A stretch of DNA of 64,000 nucleotides from Microbacterium murale (GTDB taxonomy: Bacteria > Actinomycetota > Actinomycetes > Actinomycetales > Microbacteriaceae), in contig NZ_BMCM01000001.1 in assembly GCF_014635185.1 (NCBI RefSeq), positions 186,001 to 250,000 on the forward strand. Reading direction: 5' to 3'. The notes beneath the pieces are model-generated. The model was not told the DNA's origin, did not search any database, and saw nothing but the letters and a program-made list of their open reading frames with translations. The position numbers and the translations under genes are program-made. Shown here in pieces: positions 1 through 8,905 of this stretch (the stretch's first letter is position 1; every line of letters begins with the position of its first letter).

Positions 1-337
1 GCTCGATCAGATCGAGACTGCGACGATCGACGGCGTGCGCGAGAAGTCGAAGACCCTCACAGACTTCGCAGTGCGGGCGTTCGATGAGCTGCTCGCACCG
101 CTCGATGTAAGACTGCTGAGCCCGCGGGATGCGGGCAAGCGCGGCGGCCACGTGACGATCGGCCACCCGGACTTCGCCGAGGTGACGAAGACGCTGTGGG
201 CCGACGGAGTGATTCCCGACTTCCGCTTTCCCGACGGCATCCGCCTCGGCCTGTCGCCGCTGAGCACCTCGCATGCGGAGGTGCTCAGCGGCGTGCTGGC
301 CGTGCGCGACGCGCTGCGTGCGCGCGCAGACGGATAA
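1..337 (+). CDS. kynU: Kynureninase, C-terminal part (gene starts before the window)
   Basis: The reading frame is open from base 2 and ends with TAA at 335-337, giving the last 111 residues. Kynureninase is a PLP enzyme that cleaves kynurenine to anthranilate and alanine in tryptophan breakdown. The visible part has the family's C-terminal small domain: a GGHVTIGHPDF stretch, then DGVIPDFRFPDGIRLGLSPL, which matches the usual GxHVSLxHP and GVIxDFRxPDxxRxGxxPL pattern. The PLP lysine lies upstream and cannot be seen. The gene is convergent with the next one, and their stop codons abut. Confidence 0.88.
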   Translation, partial: LDQIETATIDGVREKSKTLTDFAVRAFDELLAPLDVRLLSPRDAGKRGGHVTIGHPDFAEVTKTLWADGVIPDFRFPDGIRLGLSPLSTSHAEVLSGVLAVRDALRARADG

Positions 338-823
338 TCAGTCGGCGACGGCGCGCAGGAACCCCGTCACGTTCTCCTGCAGACGCAGGATGCGCAGTTC
401 GCGCGCCGTCTCGCGGTCGAAGCCCTCGTAGGCGAGCGGCGGCAGCCGCCGCACGGTGCTCGAGCAGCCGAACTCGGCGCACACCAGCGTGCCGATCGTG
501 TCGCCCTTGCGGCCGGCGGCGCCGGCTTTGCGTGCCGAGTACAGCTGGACGTCGTGGCGGAGCGTGACGTCTTCGCACCACGAGCACTGCGCACGCGCGA
601 GCACGCGCTGCTCGGCACGCTGCAGGAGCGCGCCGGTGAGGACGCCGTCGACCTCGGTGACCACGTACGCGCGCCGCGGGAACTTCTGGTCGGACCAGCC
701 GAGGTAATCGAGCCGGTCGAAGTCGATCTCGGCGAAGTCCTGCGGAAGAGAAAGGGAGGAGACCTCTTTGCGGGAGGCGTTGATGAAGGACGCGCGGATG
801 GCGCGCTCGTCGATGGGACGCAT
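338..823 (-). CDS. FBP domain protein (treble-clef zinc finger, FusB/elongation-factor-G-binding type)
   Basis: This 161-residue protein resembles the actinobacterial FBP family, whose C-terminal zinc finger is related to the ribosome-rescue fusidic-acid-resistance protein FusB that binds elongation factor G. The sequence shows four cysteines in treble-clef spacing: C80 and C83 (QCSWC) and C115 and C120 (CAEFGC). They are followed by a basic TVRRLPP stretch. The N-terminal half is an alpha-helical region with a conserved-looking DYLGW motif. Resistance itself is not shown by the sequence; a role on the translation machinery is inference from the family. It sits alone between kynU (convergent) and a hairpin that separates it from the aminotransferase upstream. 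Confidence 0.75.
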   Translation of the reverse strand: MRPIDERAIRASFINASRKEVSSLSLPQDFAEIDFDRLDYLGWSDQKFPRRAYVVTEVDGVLTGALLQRAEQRVLARAQCSWCEDVTLRHDVQLYSARKAGAAGRKGDTIGTLVCAEFGCSSTVRRLPPLAYEGFDRETARELRILRLQENVTGFLRAVAD

Positions 824-859
824 GGAAGAGCTGCTTTCTGGAGTGTGGTGAGAAGGTCA

Positions 860-882
860 CGGCATCCGTCAGATGGATGCCG
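860..882 (-). terminator. Hairpin between the aminotransferase and FBP genes
   Basis: A perfect inverted repeat CGGCATCC-N7-GGATGCCG (8-bp stem, 7-nt loop) lies in the 189-nt gap 824-1012. It follows the stop of the aminotransferase gene and precedes the FBP gene, both on the minus strand. No U-run follows, as is common in actinobacteria. Both stem arms are copies of the GGATGCC motif that is abundant throughout the window, so the hairpin may also arise by chance from that motif. I see no other gene in the gap. Confidence 0.4.
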
Positions 883-1012
883 GGTATCACGAGTCACCGG
901 CGACGGGGGTTCCGCCTCCGGCTCGCACTCAGCCTCTGCCGCCGGCGCTCGACGCGCCTGCAACCGCCTTCCGCGCCCTCAGGGCGCTCATCGAGAACAG
1001 CACCCGGCGAGT

Positions 1013-2104
1013 TTACACCCGTGCGCCGAGCTCGGCGAGTGATGCCGCGATCCGCACGATGGGCGCGAGAGACTCTTCCTCGCCGATGGTGATGCGGATG
1101 CCGTCCTCACCGTATCCACGGACGATGAGCCCCGCGTCGGCGAAGGCCGCCACCGCGCGGGCGGTGCCGAGGCCGGTGGGCAGCCACACGAAATTCGCCT
1201 GCGATCGGGGAACAGTCCAGCCGCTCTCACGAATCGCCTGCGCGAGCCGGTCGCGCCGCTCGGCGATCACGCGCACGCGTTCGAGGAGGGCGGGCTCGGC
1301 GTCGAGGCTGGCCAGCGCCGCCTCCTCGCCGTGCGCAGTCACGGAGAGCGGGATGCCGGCGATGCGCGCGGCCTCGAGCACGCGAGGGTGCCCGATAGCG
1401 TACCCGACCCGCAGCCCGGCCAGTCCGTACGCCTTGGAGAACGTGCGCAGCACGACGACGTTCTCGTGTCCGGCGGCGACGACGCGTCGCCCGTCGACGA
1501 CGCCGGCATCCGTCGCGAACTCGGCGTAGGCCTCATCGAGCAGCACGAGCGCACCGGGCGGCACCCTCGCGAGGAACGCGTCGAACGCCGCCTGTGTCAC
1601 AGCGGTTCCCGAGGGGTTGTTCGGGCTGCACACGACGATGAGCCGGGTGCGCTCTGTGATGGCGTCCGCCATCGCGTCGAGGTCGTGACGCTCATCCGCA
1701 TCCAGGGCCACCGCGATCGGCACTGCCCCGGAGACGTCCGCCATCCAGGGATAGCCGTCGAAGGATCGCCAGGCGAAGAGCAGCTCGTCTCCCGGTTCGC
1801 ACAGCGCCAGGGCGAACTGCTGCAGCAGCGATGTGGAGCCCGCGGTCACGTGCACGGCATCCGCGCCGACGCCGAAGCGCTCCGCGAGCCGCGCGCGCAG
1901 CCGTGGCGCCGACGCGTCCGGGTAGCGATTGAAAGAGACGGTCCGGTGCACGGCATCCACTACCCCCGGGAGTGGGCCGAAGGGATTCTCGTTGCTGGAG
2001 AGCTTGAACGCGTCCGCTCCCGCCTGGGCGCCCTGCTGGTACGCGGATCGTGCGGCGATGCGTGCGCGTGCCGCGATCGGCGGCGTAGCCGACCACGACC
2101 GCAT
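1013..2104 (-). CDS. HisC-like/aromatic aminotransferase (class I/II PLP enzyme)
   Basis: A 363-residue fold-type I aminotransferase of the histidinol-phosphate/aromatic aminotransferase group. Visible motifs are SNENPFGPLPG near the N-terminus, CSPNNPSG, LLDEAYAEF with the aspartate that contacts the PLP nitrogen, FSKAYGLAGLRVGY with the PLP lysine at about K224, and the C-terminal IRITIG phosphate/carboxylate arginine region. I chose the ATG at 2104 because it overlaps the upstream stop as TGATG, suggesting translational coupling; an ATG 24 nt upstream is in frame but lies inside the neighbour. No his genes are nearby, and it is the last gene of a catabolic run, so transamination of the amino acid released by the M20 hydrolase is a better guess than histidine synthesis. 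Its substrate cannot be fixed from sequence. Confidence 0.85.
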   Translation of the reverse strand: MRSWSATPPIAARARIAARSAYQQGAQAGADAFKLSSNENPFGPLPGVVDAVHRTVSFNRYPDASAPRLRARLAERFGVGADAVHVTAGSTSLLQQFALALCEPGDELLFAWRSFDGYPWMADVSGAVPIAVALDADERHDLDAMADAITERTRLIVVCSPNNPSGTAVTQAAFDAFLARVPPGALVLLDEAYAEFATDAGVVDGRRVVAAGHENVVVLRTFSKAYGLAGLRVGYAIGHPRVLEAARIAGIPLSVTAHGEEAALASLDAEPALLERVRVIAERRDRLAQAIRESGWTVPRSQANFVWLPTGLGTARAVAAFADAGLIVRGYGEDGIRITIGEEESLAPIVRIAASLAELGARV

Positions 2105-3285
2105 CAGACGCGCTCCAGACGTCGCCATGCGAGTTCGGCGAGCACTGAGGCCTGCAATCCGAGCACCGAGTCGTCGAACACCGCACGTTCGGAGTGCAGC
2201 GGCCCGGAGTCCACGTCGGGCGCAGCGCCGAGGAACACGAGCGTTCCAGGGACCTCTTCGAGCACGTACGCGAAGTCCTCTGATGCCATCGACGGCACCT
2301 CGAGGCGAATGACACGCTCGGCCCCGACCAGATCGTCGAGCACGTCGAGCACGAAGGCGGTCTCAGCGGGGTCGTTATAGGTCACCGGGTACGAGGCGAT
2401 GAACTCGGCGTCCAGCGTGCAGCCGTTCGCTTCGGCGATTCCCGTGAGCATCTTCGGCAGCTGTTCACGGACTGTCTCCAACGTCGCCTTCGAGAGCGTC
2501 CTGATGTTCGCCTCCAGCTGCACCTCGGCCGCCAGCACGTTACTCGCGGCAGAGTCGCTGCTGAGGCGAGTGATCGAGATCACCGCCTGGTCGGTGGCGG
2601 GAAGACGGCGCGCGGCGAACGTCTGCACCGCGAGGATGAGCTGCGCCGCCACAGGGACGGGGTCGATGCCGTTCTGCGGGAAAGCGGCATGCCCGCCCGT
2701 ACCTCGCAGTGTCATGCGCAGCGCGCTCGCGCTGGCCATCATCGAGCCCTGCCGGGTGACGAGCTGCCCGCGCTCGAGCGTGCATTCGACGTGGATCGCG
2801 TATGCCGCGACGGGGCGCTCGCCCGCGACCTCCAGCACACCCTCGTCGAGCATGATCCGGCCGCCGGCCTGCCCTTCTTCCCCGGGCTGGAACATGAAGA
2901 TCACGGTTCCGGGGAGTTCGTCGCGACGTGCGACCAGGAGACGGATCGCACCCAGAAGACCCGCCATGTGGAGATCGTGCCCGCACGCGTGCATGCGTCC
3001 GGACGTCGAGGCGTAGTCGAGGCCGGTGGCCTCGCGCACCGGCAGGCCGTCCATGTCGGCGCGCAGCAGCACGACCGGCCCTGGTCTCACACCTCGAAGC
3101 ACGGCGGTCACCGAGGTGAGGGCGGTGCCGGTCGTGATCTCCAGCCCGAGTCCGGCGAGTTCGCGCAGGAGGACCTCTTGCGTGCGCGGCAGATCGAGAC
3201 CGAGCTCGACCACCTGGTGCAGCTCGCGCCTGACCGCGATCAGGCTGTCCTGCAGTACCGCGGCATCCGCCTCGAATCGCGTCAT
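2104..3285 (-). CDS. M20 family metallo-amidohydrolase (N-acyl/N-carbamoyl amino acid hydrolase type)
   Basis: A 393-residue member of the M20D group (hippurate hydrolase, IAA-amino-acid hydrolase, N-acyl-amino-acid amidohydrolase). The metal-site motifs are intact: RADMDGLPV, then MHACGHDLHMAG with C101 and H103, then PGEEGQAGG with the catalytic Glu pair, and a late SEDFAYVLEEVPG region. These enzymes cut the amide bond of N-acyl amino acids in the cytoplasm with one or two divalent metals. It is coupled (TGATG) to the aminotransferase downstream. Within the hydantoin-type cluster, a natural role is hydrolysis of the ring-opened N-carbamoyl or N-acyl amino acid, but that is inference. An N-acetyl-diaminopimelate or plain peptidase role is less supported. 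Confidence 0.85.
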   Translation of the reverse strand: MTRFEADAAVLQDSLIAVRRELHQVVELGLDLPRTQEVLLRELAGLGLEITTGTALTSVTAVLRGVRPGPVVLLRADMDGLPVREATGLDYASTSGRMHACGHDLHMAGLLGAIRLLVARRDELPGTVIFMFQPGEEGQAGGRIMLDEGVLEVAGERPVAAYAIHVECTLERGQLVTRQGSMMASASALRMTLRGTGGHAAFPQNGIDPVPVAAQLILAVQTFAARRLPATDQAVISITRLSSDSAASNVLAAEVQLEANIRTLSKATLETVREQLPKMLTGIAEANGCTLDAEFIASYPVTYNDPAETAFVLDVLDDLVGAERVIRLEVPSMASEDFAYVLEEVPGTLVFLGAAPDVDSGPLHSERAVFDDSVLGLQASVLAELAWRRLERV

Positions 3286-3308
3286 CAGAACTGCATCCTC
3301 TCGCCGAG

Positions 3309-3377
3309 CACTGGCACCGCGTCCAGGTGGTCACTGGCACCGCGTCCAGGTGGTCACTGGCACCGCGTCCAGGTGGT
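3309..3377. repeat. Three perfect tandem copies of a 23-bp unit
   Basis: The copies are at 3309-3331, 3332-3354 and 3355-3377, without mismatch. The unit begins CACTGGCACC and ends CCAGGTGGT. Inside each unit is CACC-N7-GGTG, and across each junction is CCAG-N7-CTGG, so the array is a ladder of short inverted repeats. It lies in the 182-nt gap between the MOSC reductase and the M20 gene (both minus), just upstream of the M20 start. A TATGAT -10-like hexamer on the minus strand at 3419-3424 would place the array in the leader of an M20 transcript, but no good -35 is seen. It could be a set of regulator sites or a small minisatellite. Confidence 0.9.
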
Positions 3378-3467
3378 CCGAGCGTATTCAGCGAGAAGGA
3401 TCCGCAGAATGTGCGCCGATCATACGGATGGCTGATTCCGGTGTGCGAATCCCCCAGAGCGAAGTGA

Positions 3468-5240
3468 TCAGGCTTCGGAGTCGGCCGGCGGCTCGACGAC
3501 CACGAGATCGGAGAGCGGATAGGCGATGCACAGAAGCGCGCGACGGGTGCCGTCGACGGCGACGGACTCTCCTCTGTCGATCTCGCCGAAAAGCAGTCGC
3601 GCCTCACACGTACGACAGGTGCCGGCGCGGCAGTCGGAAGGCAGTTCCAGTCCGCTGTCCTCAGCGAGCTCGAGGAGCGTCTGCTCCCCGGTCGCGACCC
3701 AGGTCTTCTCGAGTCCGCGTGATGCGTAGACGACGGTCGCGTCCGCCTGGCGCCGAGGTGCCGACGGATCGACCGCGCTCGGAGCGAACTCCTCCGCGAA
3801 CACGTGATCCGGGTTCGCGCCGGCAGCGATCAGCCCTTCCTGCACCGCATCGTTGAACTCGACAGGGCCGCACACGTACATGTCGCTCTCGAACCAGGGG
3901 ATGCTCGCCCTGCCGTCGGGCACCGAAAGATAGTTTCCCCGCATCACGTCGATGACCCGCTCGGCGGTGATCCGTCCGCGGTGCACTGATGCGCGATCGG
4001 GCGCCGCGGCCTCCGGCACGGCGTCATCTGGAGCAGCGGAATAGAAGTAGTGCAGGTTCAGATCGTCGTGCGCTCCGAAGAGCTCGTCGAGTTTTTCGCG
4101 GAAGGCGGTGTGCTCAGGCGTCCGCGACGCGTAGAGCAGCCACAGCGGCGGCACGTGCCCGCGCGCGAGATGGGATCGGATCATCGCCATCATCGGGGTG
4201 ATGCCGATCCCCGCAGCGATGAGGACCACCGGCCGGAAACTGCCGCGATCGAGGCGGAAACGACCCGCCGGCGAACGCAGTTCGACGTGAAGCTCGCCAC
4301 GCGCCGCCCGGAACAGAGCACCGCTGCCCAGACCGCCGGAGAGGCGCTTGACCGTGATCCGGAACCGGTCGGGTTCGCCCGCGAAGTCCGAGAGGCTCCA
4401 GGTCCGCACGATCGGCTGCGCGCCGGGAGCGCTCAAGCGCACGACGACGTGCTGTCCGGCGCGGAATGCCGGAAGGATGCCACCGTCCGAGGGCTTGAGC
4501 GAGAAAGAGCGCACATCGGCGGTCTCCTCGACGATCTCGTCGATCTCGAACGGGCGCCATCCCCTCCAGGCACCGGGAGAATTCCGCGCATCCCGATCGA
4601 GTCCCGCCAGCTTGAGCGTCAGAGTACCCCGCACCGTCGCGCTGAGGTGCTCGGATGCGAGCGCCCTGTCGATCGTCTCGCGCTGCACGGTCGTCACCCC
4701 GGTACCGGAGTCGCACAACAACGACAGGTCTGCGACCGAGGGCATCCCCTCGCCCCCACCGAGCAGGACGAGATCGTCTCCCGGGCGGACGACTCCCGGC
4801 TCGATCACCCCGAAGTAGGCTCCTGAGCGGCCGGACAGACGGAAGCGCCGCATGAAGGTCTTCGGCTGTCCGAGCCGCCACGTGAGCTTCCAGCACGGCA
4901 CTCTCGGACCGGTGACGACGATCGTGGCGGTGCCCAGCCGATATCGGTCACCGACTCGCAGCTGCGTCTGATCGAGCGTGTCCAACGTCAGATTCTCCGC
5001 GAAATGACCGTCATCCCAGTCGTCGCGCGCAACGCCGAGCTCCTCGGACCAGTAGTCATAGCTTTCGTGGTCGAAGGCGTACAGGTGGTCGCTGTGCACC
5101 GCGACCTCGTCTCCGGCGGCTCCGGTCGTCGTGATGACCCACGGTTCCGGCACCGGCGACTTCACGTATGCGGTGCGAACGTTCTCACCATCGATCAACT
5201 GGGTGCGGATCTTTCCCGCGCTGAAGGCGATGAGGTGCAT
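3468..5240 (-). CDS. MOSC domain - FAD/NAD(P) reductase - [2Fe-2S] ferredoxin fusion
   Basis: A 590-residue three-part redox protein. Residues about 1-220 are a MOSC domain (YiiM-like) with its characteristic cysteine in the GPRVPCWK segment, followed by the 3-alpha linker. Residues about 230-480 are a phthalate-dioxygenase-reductase-like FAD/NAD(P) unit, with RTWSLSD for flavin binding and AAGIGITPMMAM for the nicotinamide nucleotide. The C-terminus is a plant-type ferredoxin with C537-x4-C542-x2-C545-x25-C571. MOSC proteins bind molybdenum cofactor or act as sulfur carriers; relatives reduce N-hydroxylated compounds. The cytoplasmic fusion could pass electrons from NAD(P)H through the iron-sulfur centre to the MOSC active site. 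It lies in the run that includes the desulfurase-like DUF917 gene, which makes a role in sulfur or N-oxide chemistry attractive but unproven. Confidence 0.87.
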   Translation of the reverse strand: MHLIAFSAGKIRTQLIDGENVRTAYVKSPVPEPWVITTTGAAGDEVAVHSDHLYAFDHESYDYWSEELGVARDDWDDGHFAENLTLDTLDQTQLRVGDRYRLGTATIVVTGPRVPCWKLTWRLGQPKTFMRRFRLSGRSGAYFGVIEPGVVRPGDDLVLLGGGEGMPSVADLSLLCDSGTGVTTVQRETIDRALASEHLSATVRGTLTLKLAGLDRDARNSPGAWRGWRPFEIDEIVEETADVRSFSLKPSDGGILPAFRAGQHVVVRLSAPGAQPIVRTWSLSDFAGEPDRFRITVKRLSGGLGSGALFRAARGELHVELRSPAGRFRLDRGSFRPVVLIAAGIGITPMMAMIRSHLARGHVPPLWLLYASRTPEHTAFREKLDELFGAHDDLNLHYFYSAAPDDAVPEAAAPDRASVHRGRITAERVIDVMRGNYLSVPDGRASIPWFESDMYVCGPVEFNDAVQEGLIAAGANPDHVFAEEFAPSAVDPSAPRRQADATVVYASRGLEKTWVATGEQTLLELAEDSGLELPSDCRAGTCRTCEARLLFGEIDRGESVAVDGTRRALLCIAYPLSDLVVVEPPADSEA

Positions 5241-5264
5241 CAGGTGCGCCCCGGCCCTCCCGCG

Positions 5265-6041
5265 TCAGGCATCTTCGAACTCCATCTTCCGGCCGAGGAC
5301 CGGAACCGCGGTGAGCAGCTCCCGAGTGTACGACTCCGACGGTGCCTGCAGCAGAGATTCCGTCTCTCCTCGTTCGACGATCCGCCCGTCGCGCATCACG
5401 GCGATCTCGTCGCTGATGTAGCGCACGACCGCGAGGTTGTGCGAGATGAACAGCATCGTCAGGTCCAGCCGCTGCTGCAGATCACGCAGCAGGTTCAGGA
5501 CCGTGGACTGCACTGAGACGTCCAGCGCGCTGGTCACCTCGTCTGCGATGAGAATCTCCGGATCGCCCGCGAGCGCCCTGGCGATGGTGATCCGCTGGCG
5601 CTGGCCACCGGAGAAGGACTTCGGCAGCTCCCCCGCCCTGGCCGGGTCGAGATCGACCTGCCGGAGCAGCTCGGCGACGCGGTCGCGACGAGCCTGGCGG
5701 GAGAGGTCGCGACCCGTCGCTCTCAGCCCCTCCGCGATGGATTCGCCGATCGGCATCCGCGGGTCGAGTGCGGAGAACGGATCCTGGAACACCATCTGGA
5801 TGCGCCGACGGGCGGTCCGCGCCTCGCGTCGACGTCCGACCGAGCTGACACCGTGCACGCGGATGTCGCCCGAGTGCACCGGGGCCAGCCCCACAGCGGC
5901 GTTCGCGATCGTCGACTTACCGGAGCCCGACTCGCCGACGAGCCCGAGCGTGCGTCCGGCCGGCACCTCGAGGGACACCCCGGATACGACCTCTCGCCGC
6001 CCGTACCGAACATGCAGATCGTGGAGTTCCAGTGCGCTCAC
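5265..6041 (-). CDS. Peptide/nickel-type ABC transporter ATPase (OppF/DppF-like)
   Basis: A 258-residue cytoplasmic ATPase with Walker [11 protein letters not shown]-loop QMVFQDPFSALDPR, signature FSGGQRQR, Walker B ILIADE and the H-switch SHNLAVV. The C-terminal TRELLTAVPVLG is the short tail typical of OppF/DppF. It overlaps the fused permease-ATPase upstream by 4 nt (ATGA). It is the second nucleotide-binding domain of the importer encoded by 5265-10498; the first is carried on the fusion protein. Confidence 0.9.
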   Translation of the reverse strand: MSALELHDLHVRYGRREVVSGVSLEVPAGRTLGLVGESGSGKSTIANAAVGLAPVHSGDIRVHGVSSVGRRREARTARRRIQMVFQDPFSALDPRMPIGESIAEGLRATGRDLSRQARRDRVAELLRQVDLDPARAGELPKSFSGGQRQRITIARALAGDPEILIADEVTSALDVSVQSTVLNLLRDLQQRLDLTMLFISHNLAVVRYISDEIAVMRDGRIVERGETESLLQAPSESYTRELLTAVPVLGRKMEFEDA

Positions 6042-7864
6042 GCGGACACCTCCTCAAGCTCAGAATGCGAAAGATCACCGATGACGGGCAGCGGGCGCGT
6101 GCGGTCCGAGCTCATGTCCGGAAGGCAGGCGATCAGCGCCCGCGTGTACGGGTGCGTGGCCTGCTCCTTGATGCGCGCAGCATCCAGTTCTTCGACGATC
6201 TCGCCGTCTTTCATCACGACCACCCGATCGCAGAAGCCGGAGACGAGGGCGATGTCATGAGAGATGAAGACGATGCCCGCGCCGGTGGCGTGCTGCGCCC
6301 GGCGCAGTACGCCGAGCACTTGACGCTGCACCGTGACGTCGAGCGCCGTCGTCGGTTCGTCGGCGATGATCAGACGCGGATGTCCGGTCAGCGCGATGCC
6401 GATCATCGCGCGCTGCCGCATCCCGCCGGAGAACTGGTGCGGGTAATCGCCGAGTCGTGCGGACGGATCGGGGATGCCGACGGCATCCAACCCCTCGACA
6501 GCGCGGGCGCGCGCCTGCGCCCTGCTCATACCGAGATGCTGCTGAGGCACTTCGGTCAGCTGGCGTCCGATCGTCAGCGCCGGGTTCAGCGAGGTGAGCG
6601 GATCCTGGAAGATGACGCCGAGTTCGACACCGAGACGCTTCCGGTCGGCGGACGTGAGCTTCGCAGCGAGGTCGATGTCGTCGAAACGACGCACCTCGGC
6701 TTCGACGATGGCCGGCGCTTCCAGAAGACCCGCGAGCGCCATCGCTGTCAGGGATTTTCCCGAGCCCGACTCGCCGACGATGCCGACGACCTCACCGGAG
6801 CGGACCCGCAGACTCACACCGCGGACACGCTCGACGATCCCGCCGTCGCCATCGGGGTAGGAGATGTGGAGGTTCTGCACCTCGGCGAGCGCCGTATCGC
6901 TGTCGTTCGTGGACGCAGGAGCTGCCGCCGTCGACCGGGATCCGACGCGTGTGAGCGCCGCCAGCCGGCTCGCACGGGCGACCGCCCGCAGCCCCTGACC
7001 AGGCTGTTCGGCGATCGTCTCAGCGATCATGGTGAACACGAGCCCCGAGAAGACGATGGCTATGCCTGGGCCGATGGCTGCCATGGGGTTGGTGTAGAGA
7101 TGCCCGAGACCTTCGTTGAGCAGTCGACCCCAGTCGTATTCCGGCGCCTGCACGCCGAGTCCGAGGAACGAGAGCCCGGCGAACGCGAGCAGGGTGACGC
7201 TGGCGGATGCCGCGGACTGCACGAGCAGCGGGTTCGCGATGTTCGGCAGCACATGCTTGAACATGATCCCCAAGGGGCCGACACCGACGACCCGCGCCGC
7301 ACGCACGTAGTCCTGATCGGCGACGGACGACGCCATGTTGTAGACGAGTCTCGTGATGCTGGGGATGCCGGCCAGGCCGATCGCCAGCATCGCCCCGGTC
7401 GCCGAAGCGTCCCAGATCACCGTGAAGAACAGCACGAGCAGCAGCCACGGGAACGCCAGCAGCATGTCCATCACCCAGATCAGCGCCCGTCTGGCGTGCT
7501 TGGGGAGAATGGCCGCCGTGAGCCCGATGATGAGGCCGCCGCCGATGAGCATCGCCGTGGCTCCCGCGGTGAGCAGCAGCGAGAGGCGCGCGGCGACCAT
7601 GACCCTGGCGAAGATGTCGCGGCCGATGTCGTCGGTGCCGAAGACGTGCTGGGCGCTCGCGCCGGACCATCGCTCGGCGATGTTGCGTTCCGTGGCCGCC
7701 GTCATCCACGTGTCGGGGCCGATGATCGCGATCGTGACCAGCACGGCGATGCCGATCAGTGCGGCGATGCCTGGCACGCTGATCCAACGCGATCGGCGCC
7801 GCGGCTTCTCGGGTACGGTGCTGATGAGGTCGGCATCCGGATTACGGGGAACGATCGTCGTCAT
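6038..7864 (-). CDS. Fused ABC permease (DppC-like) and ATPase (DppD-like)
   Basis: A single 608-residue frame holds both halves. Residues about 1-310 are an OppC/DppC-type inner-membrane permease: an N-terminal membrane segment, the periplasmic [11 protein letters not shown] motif, and the EAA-like coupling loop [19 protein letters not shown]. Residues about 340-608 are an ATPase with [28 protein letters not shown] and [12 protein letters not shown]. These parts are normally two proteins. The ATG at 7864 has an AAGGGTG ribosome site and lies 9 nt after the upstream stop; the much longer open frame upstream of it runs in the wrong frame over the next permease. There is no stop or frameshift at the joint, so the fusion looks genuine. 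An assembly error would need two coincident changes. Confidence 0.88.
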   Translation of the reverse strand: MTTIVPRNPDADLISTVPEKPRRRSRWISVPGIAALIGIAVLVTIAIIGPDTWMTAATERNIAERWSGASAQHVFGTDDIGRDIFARVMVAARLSLLLTAGATAMLIGGGLIIGLTAAILPKHARRALIWVMDMLLAFPWLLLVLFFTVIWDASATGAMLAIGLAGIPSITRLVYNMASSVADQDYVRAARVVGVGPLGIMFKHVLPNIANPLLVQSAASASVTLLAFAGLSFLGLGVQAPEYDWGRLLNEGLGHLYTNPMAAIGPGIAIVFSGLVFTMIAETIAEQPGQGLRAVARASRLAALTRVGSRSTAAAPASTNDSDTALAEVQNLHISYPDGDGGIVERVRGVSLRVRSGEVVGIVGESGSGKSLTAMALAGLLEAPAIVEAEVRRFDDIDLAAKLTSADRKRLGVELGVIFQDPLTSLNPALTIGRQLTEVPQQHLGMSRAQARARAVEGLDAVGIPDPSARLGDYPHQFSGGMRQRAMIGIALTGHPRLIIADEPTTALDVTVQRQVLGVLRRAQHATGAGIVFISHDIALVSGFCDRVVVMKDGEIVEELDAARIKEQATHPYTRALIACLPDMSSDRTRPLPVIGDLSHSELEEVSA

Positions 7865-7872
7865 CTCGACAC

Positions 7873-8895
7873 TCACCCTTCTGCGATCGTGGTGCGCGGA
7901 TCGATCGTGATGAGGATCAGATCGACGACGAGGTTCACGGCGAGGACCATGGCGGCATACACGAGCACCATGCCCTGCACCATCGGGTAGTCCTTCGTGC
8001 CGACGGCTGCGACGAGCGTGCTGCCGGTACCGGGGATCGCGAACACGGTCTCGATGATGACCGTACCGGCGACGAGCCCGGAGAGAAGGAGCCCTCCCAC
8101 GGTCAACGTGGCGGTGATGATGTTCGGCAGCGCGTGCCGGAGCAGGATCAGCCGCTGCGGCAGGCGCTTCGCCCGTGCGGTGGCGATGTAGGTCGAATCC
8201 AGCACCTTGATCATCTCCACCTGCACGATCCGCGCGAGGTAGGCCATCGGACCGAGCGCGAGCCCGAGCACCGGCAGCACGGCGTTCGGCGCACCACCCC
8301 ATCCGGCCGGGGGGAACAGCCCCAGCCACATGCTGAACAGGGCGATCAGTCCGACCGAGAGCAGGAAATCCGGTACGGCGATGAGCACACCGAGCAGACC
8401 GGACACTCCGCTGTTGAGCGAGCGACCCCGACCGGTGCGTGCGAGCAGCGCCGCGCCCATGCCGATCGGCAGCGCGCCGATCACGGCGACGATGAAGCCC
8501 AGCGCGGCGAGGCTCAGCGTGGTCGGAAAACGAGACACGATCGTGCCGGTGACCGAGAGACCCGACTGGATCGACGTGCCGAGATCTCCCTGCAGCAGTC
8601 CCGCCAGGTAGTCGAGGAGCTGCTGAGGTACCGGCTTGTCCAGCCCGAGGTCGGCCCGAGTGCTCTCGACCAGGGCCGCCGGGGCGGTGGGCCCGAGGGC
8701 CGCCCGCACCGGATCACCCGGGACGAAGTGGATGAGGAAGAACGCGGCGAGGACCACGACCAGAAGACTGACGATCAGCCGTCCGATCCGCCGGATGGCG
8801 AAGTCGGTGCGCGGCGAGCGCCGCTGCTGCAGTTCTCGCAGTTGCAGCAGCCGTCCGGTGACGGGTGTTCCCTGACGGGGCTCGGTCGTGGTCAT
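7873..8895 (-). CDS. Peptide/nickel-type ABC transporter permease (OppB/DppB-like)
   Basis: A 340-residue inner-membrane permease. After a basic 30-residue N-tail comes a first helix (IVSLLVVVLAAFFLIHFVPG) ending in the conserved FVPGDPVRAALG motif of this family. Further helices and the cytoplasmic loop TARAKRLPQRLILLRHALPN follow; this loop couples to the ATPase. It pairs with the permease half of the downstream fusion. The gene starts 10 nt after the binding-protein stop and belongs to the same transcription unit. Confidence 0.9.
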   Translation of the reverse strand: MTTTEPRQGTPVTGRLLQLRELQQRRSPRTDFAIRRIGRLIVSLLVVVLAAFFLIHFVPGDPVRAALGPTAPAALVESTRADLGLDKPVPQQLLDYLAGLLQGDLGTSIQSGLSVTGTIVSRFPTTLSLAALGFIVAVIGALPIGMGAALLARTGRGRSLNSGVSGLLGVLIAVPDFLLSVGLIALFSMWLGLFPPAGWGGAPNAVLPVLGLALGPMAYLARIVQVEMIKVLDSTYIATARAKRLPQRLILLRHALPNIITATLTVGGLLLSGLVAGTVIIETVFAIPGTGSTLVAAVGTKDYPMVQGMVLVYAAMVLAVNLVVDLILITIDPRTTIAEG

Positions 8896-8905
8896 CGCCT
8901 GCGGC

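Noticed and set aside
3309-3377. CRISPR array
   Set aside because: The repeats are directly adjacent without spacers and no cas genes are present.
6032-7990. A 652-codon open frame antisense to the importer genes
   Set aside because: His/Asp/Arg/Gly-rich composition typical of antisense frames in high-GC DNA; no domain and no start signal.
7865-8329. A 763-residue frame that extends the permease-ATPase fusion upstream
   Set aside because: The added part runs over the OppB-like gene in another frame, is Arg/Ala-rich without family features, and the ATG at 7864 has a ribosome site.
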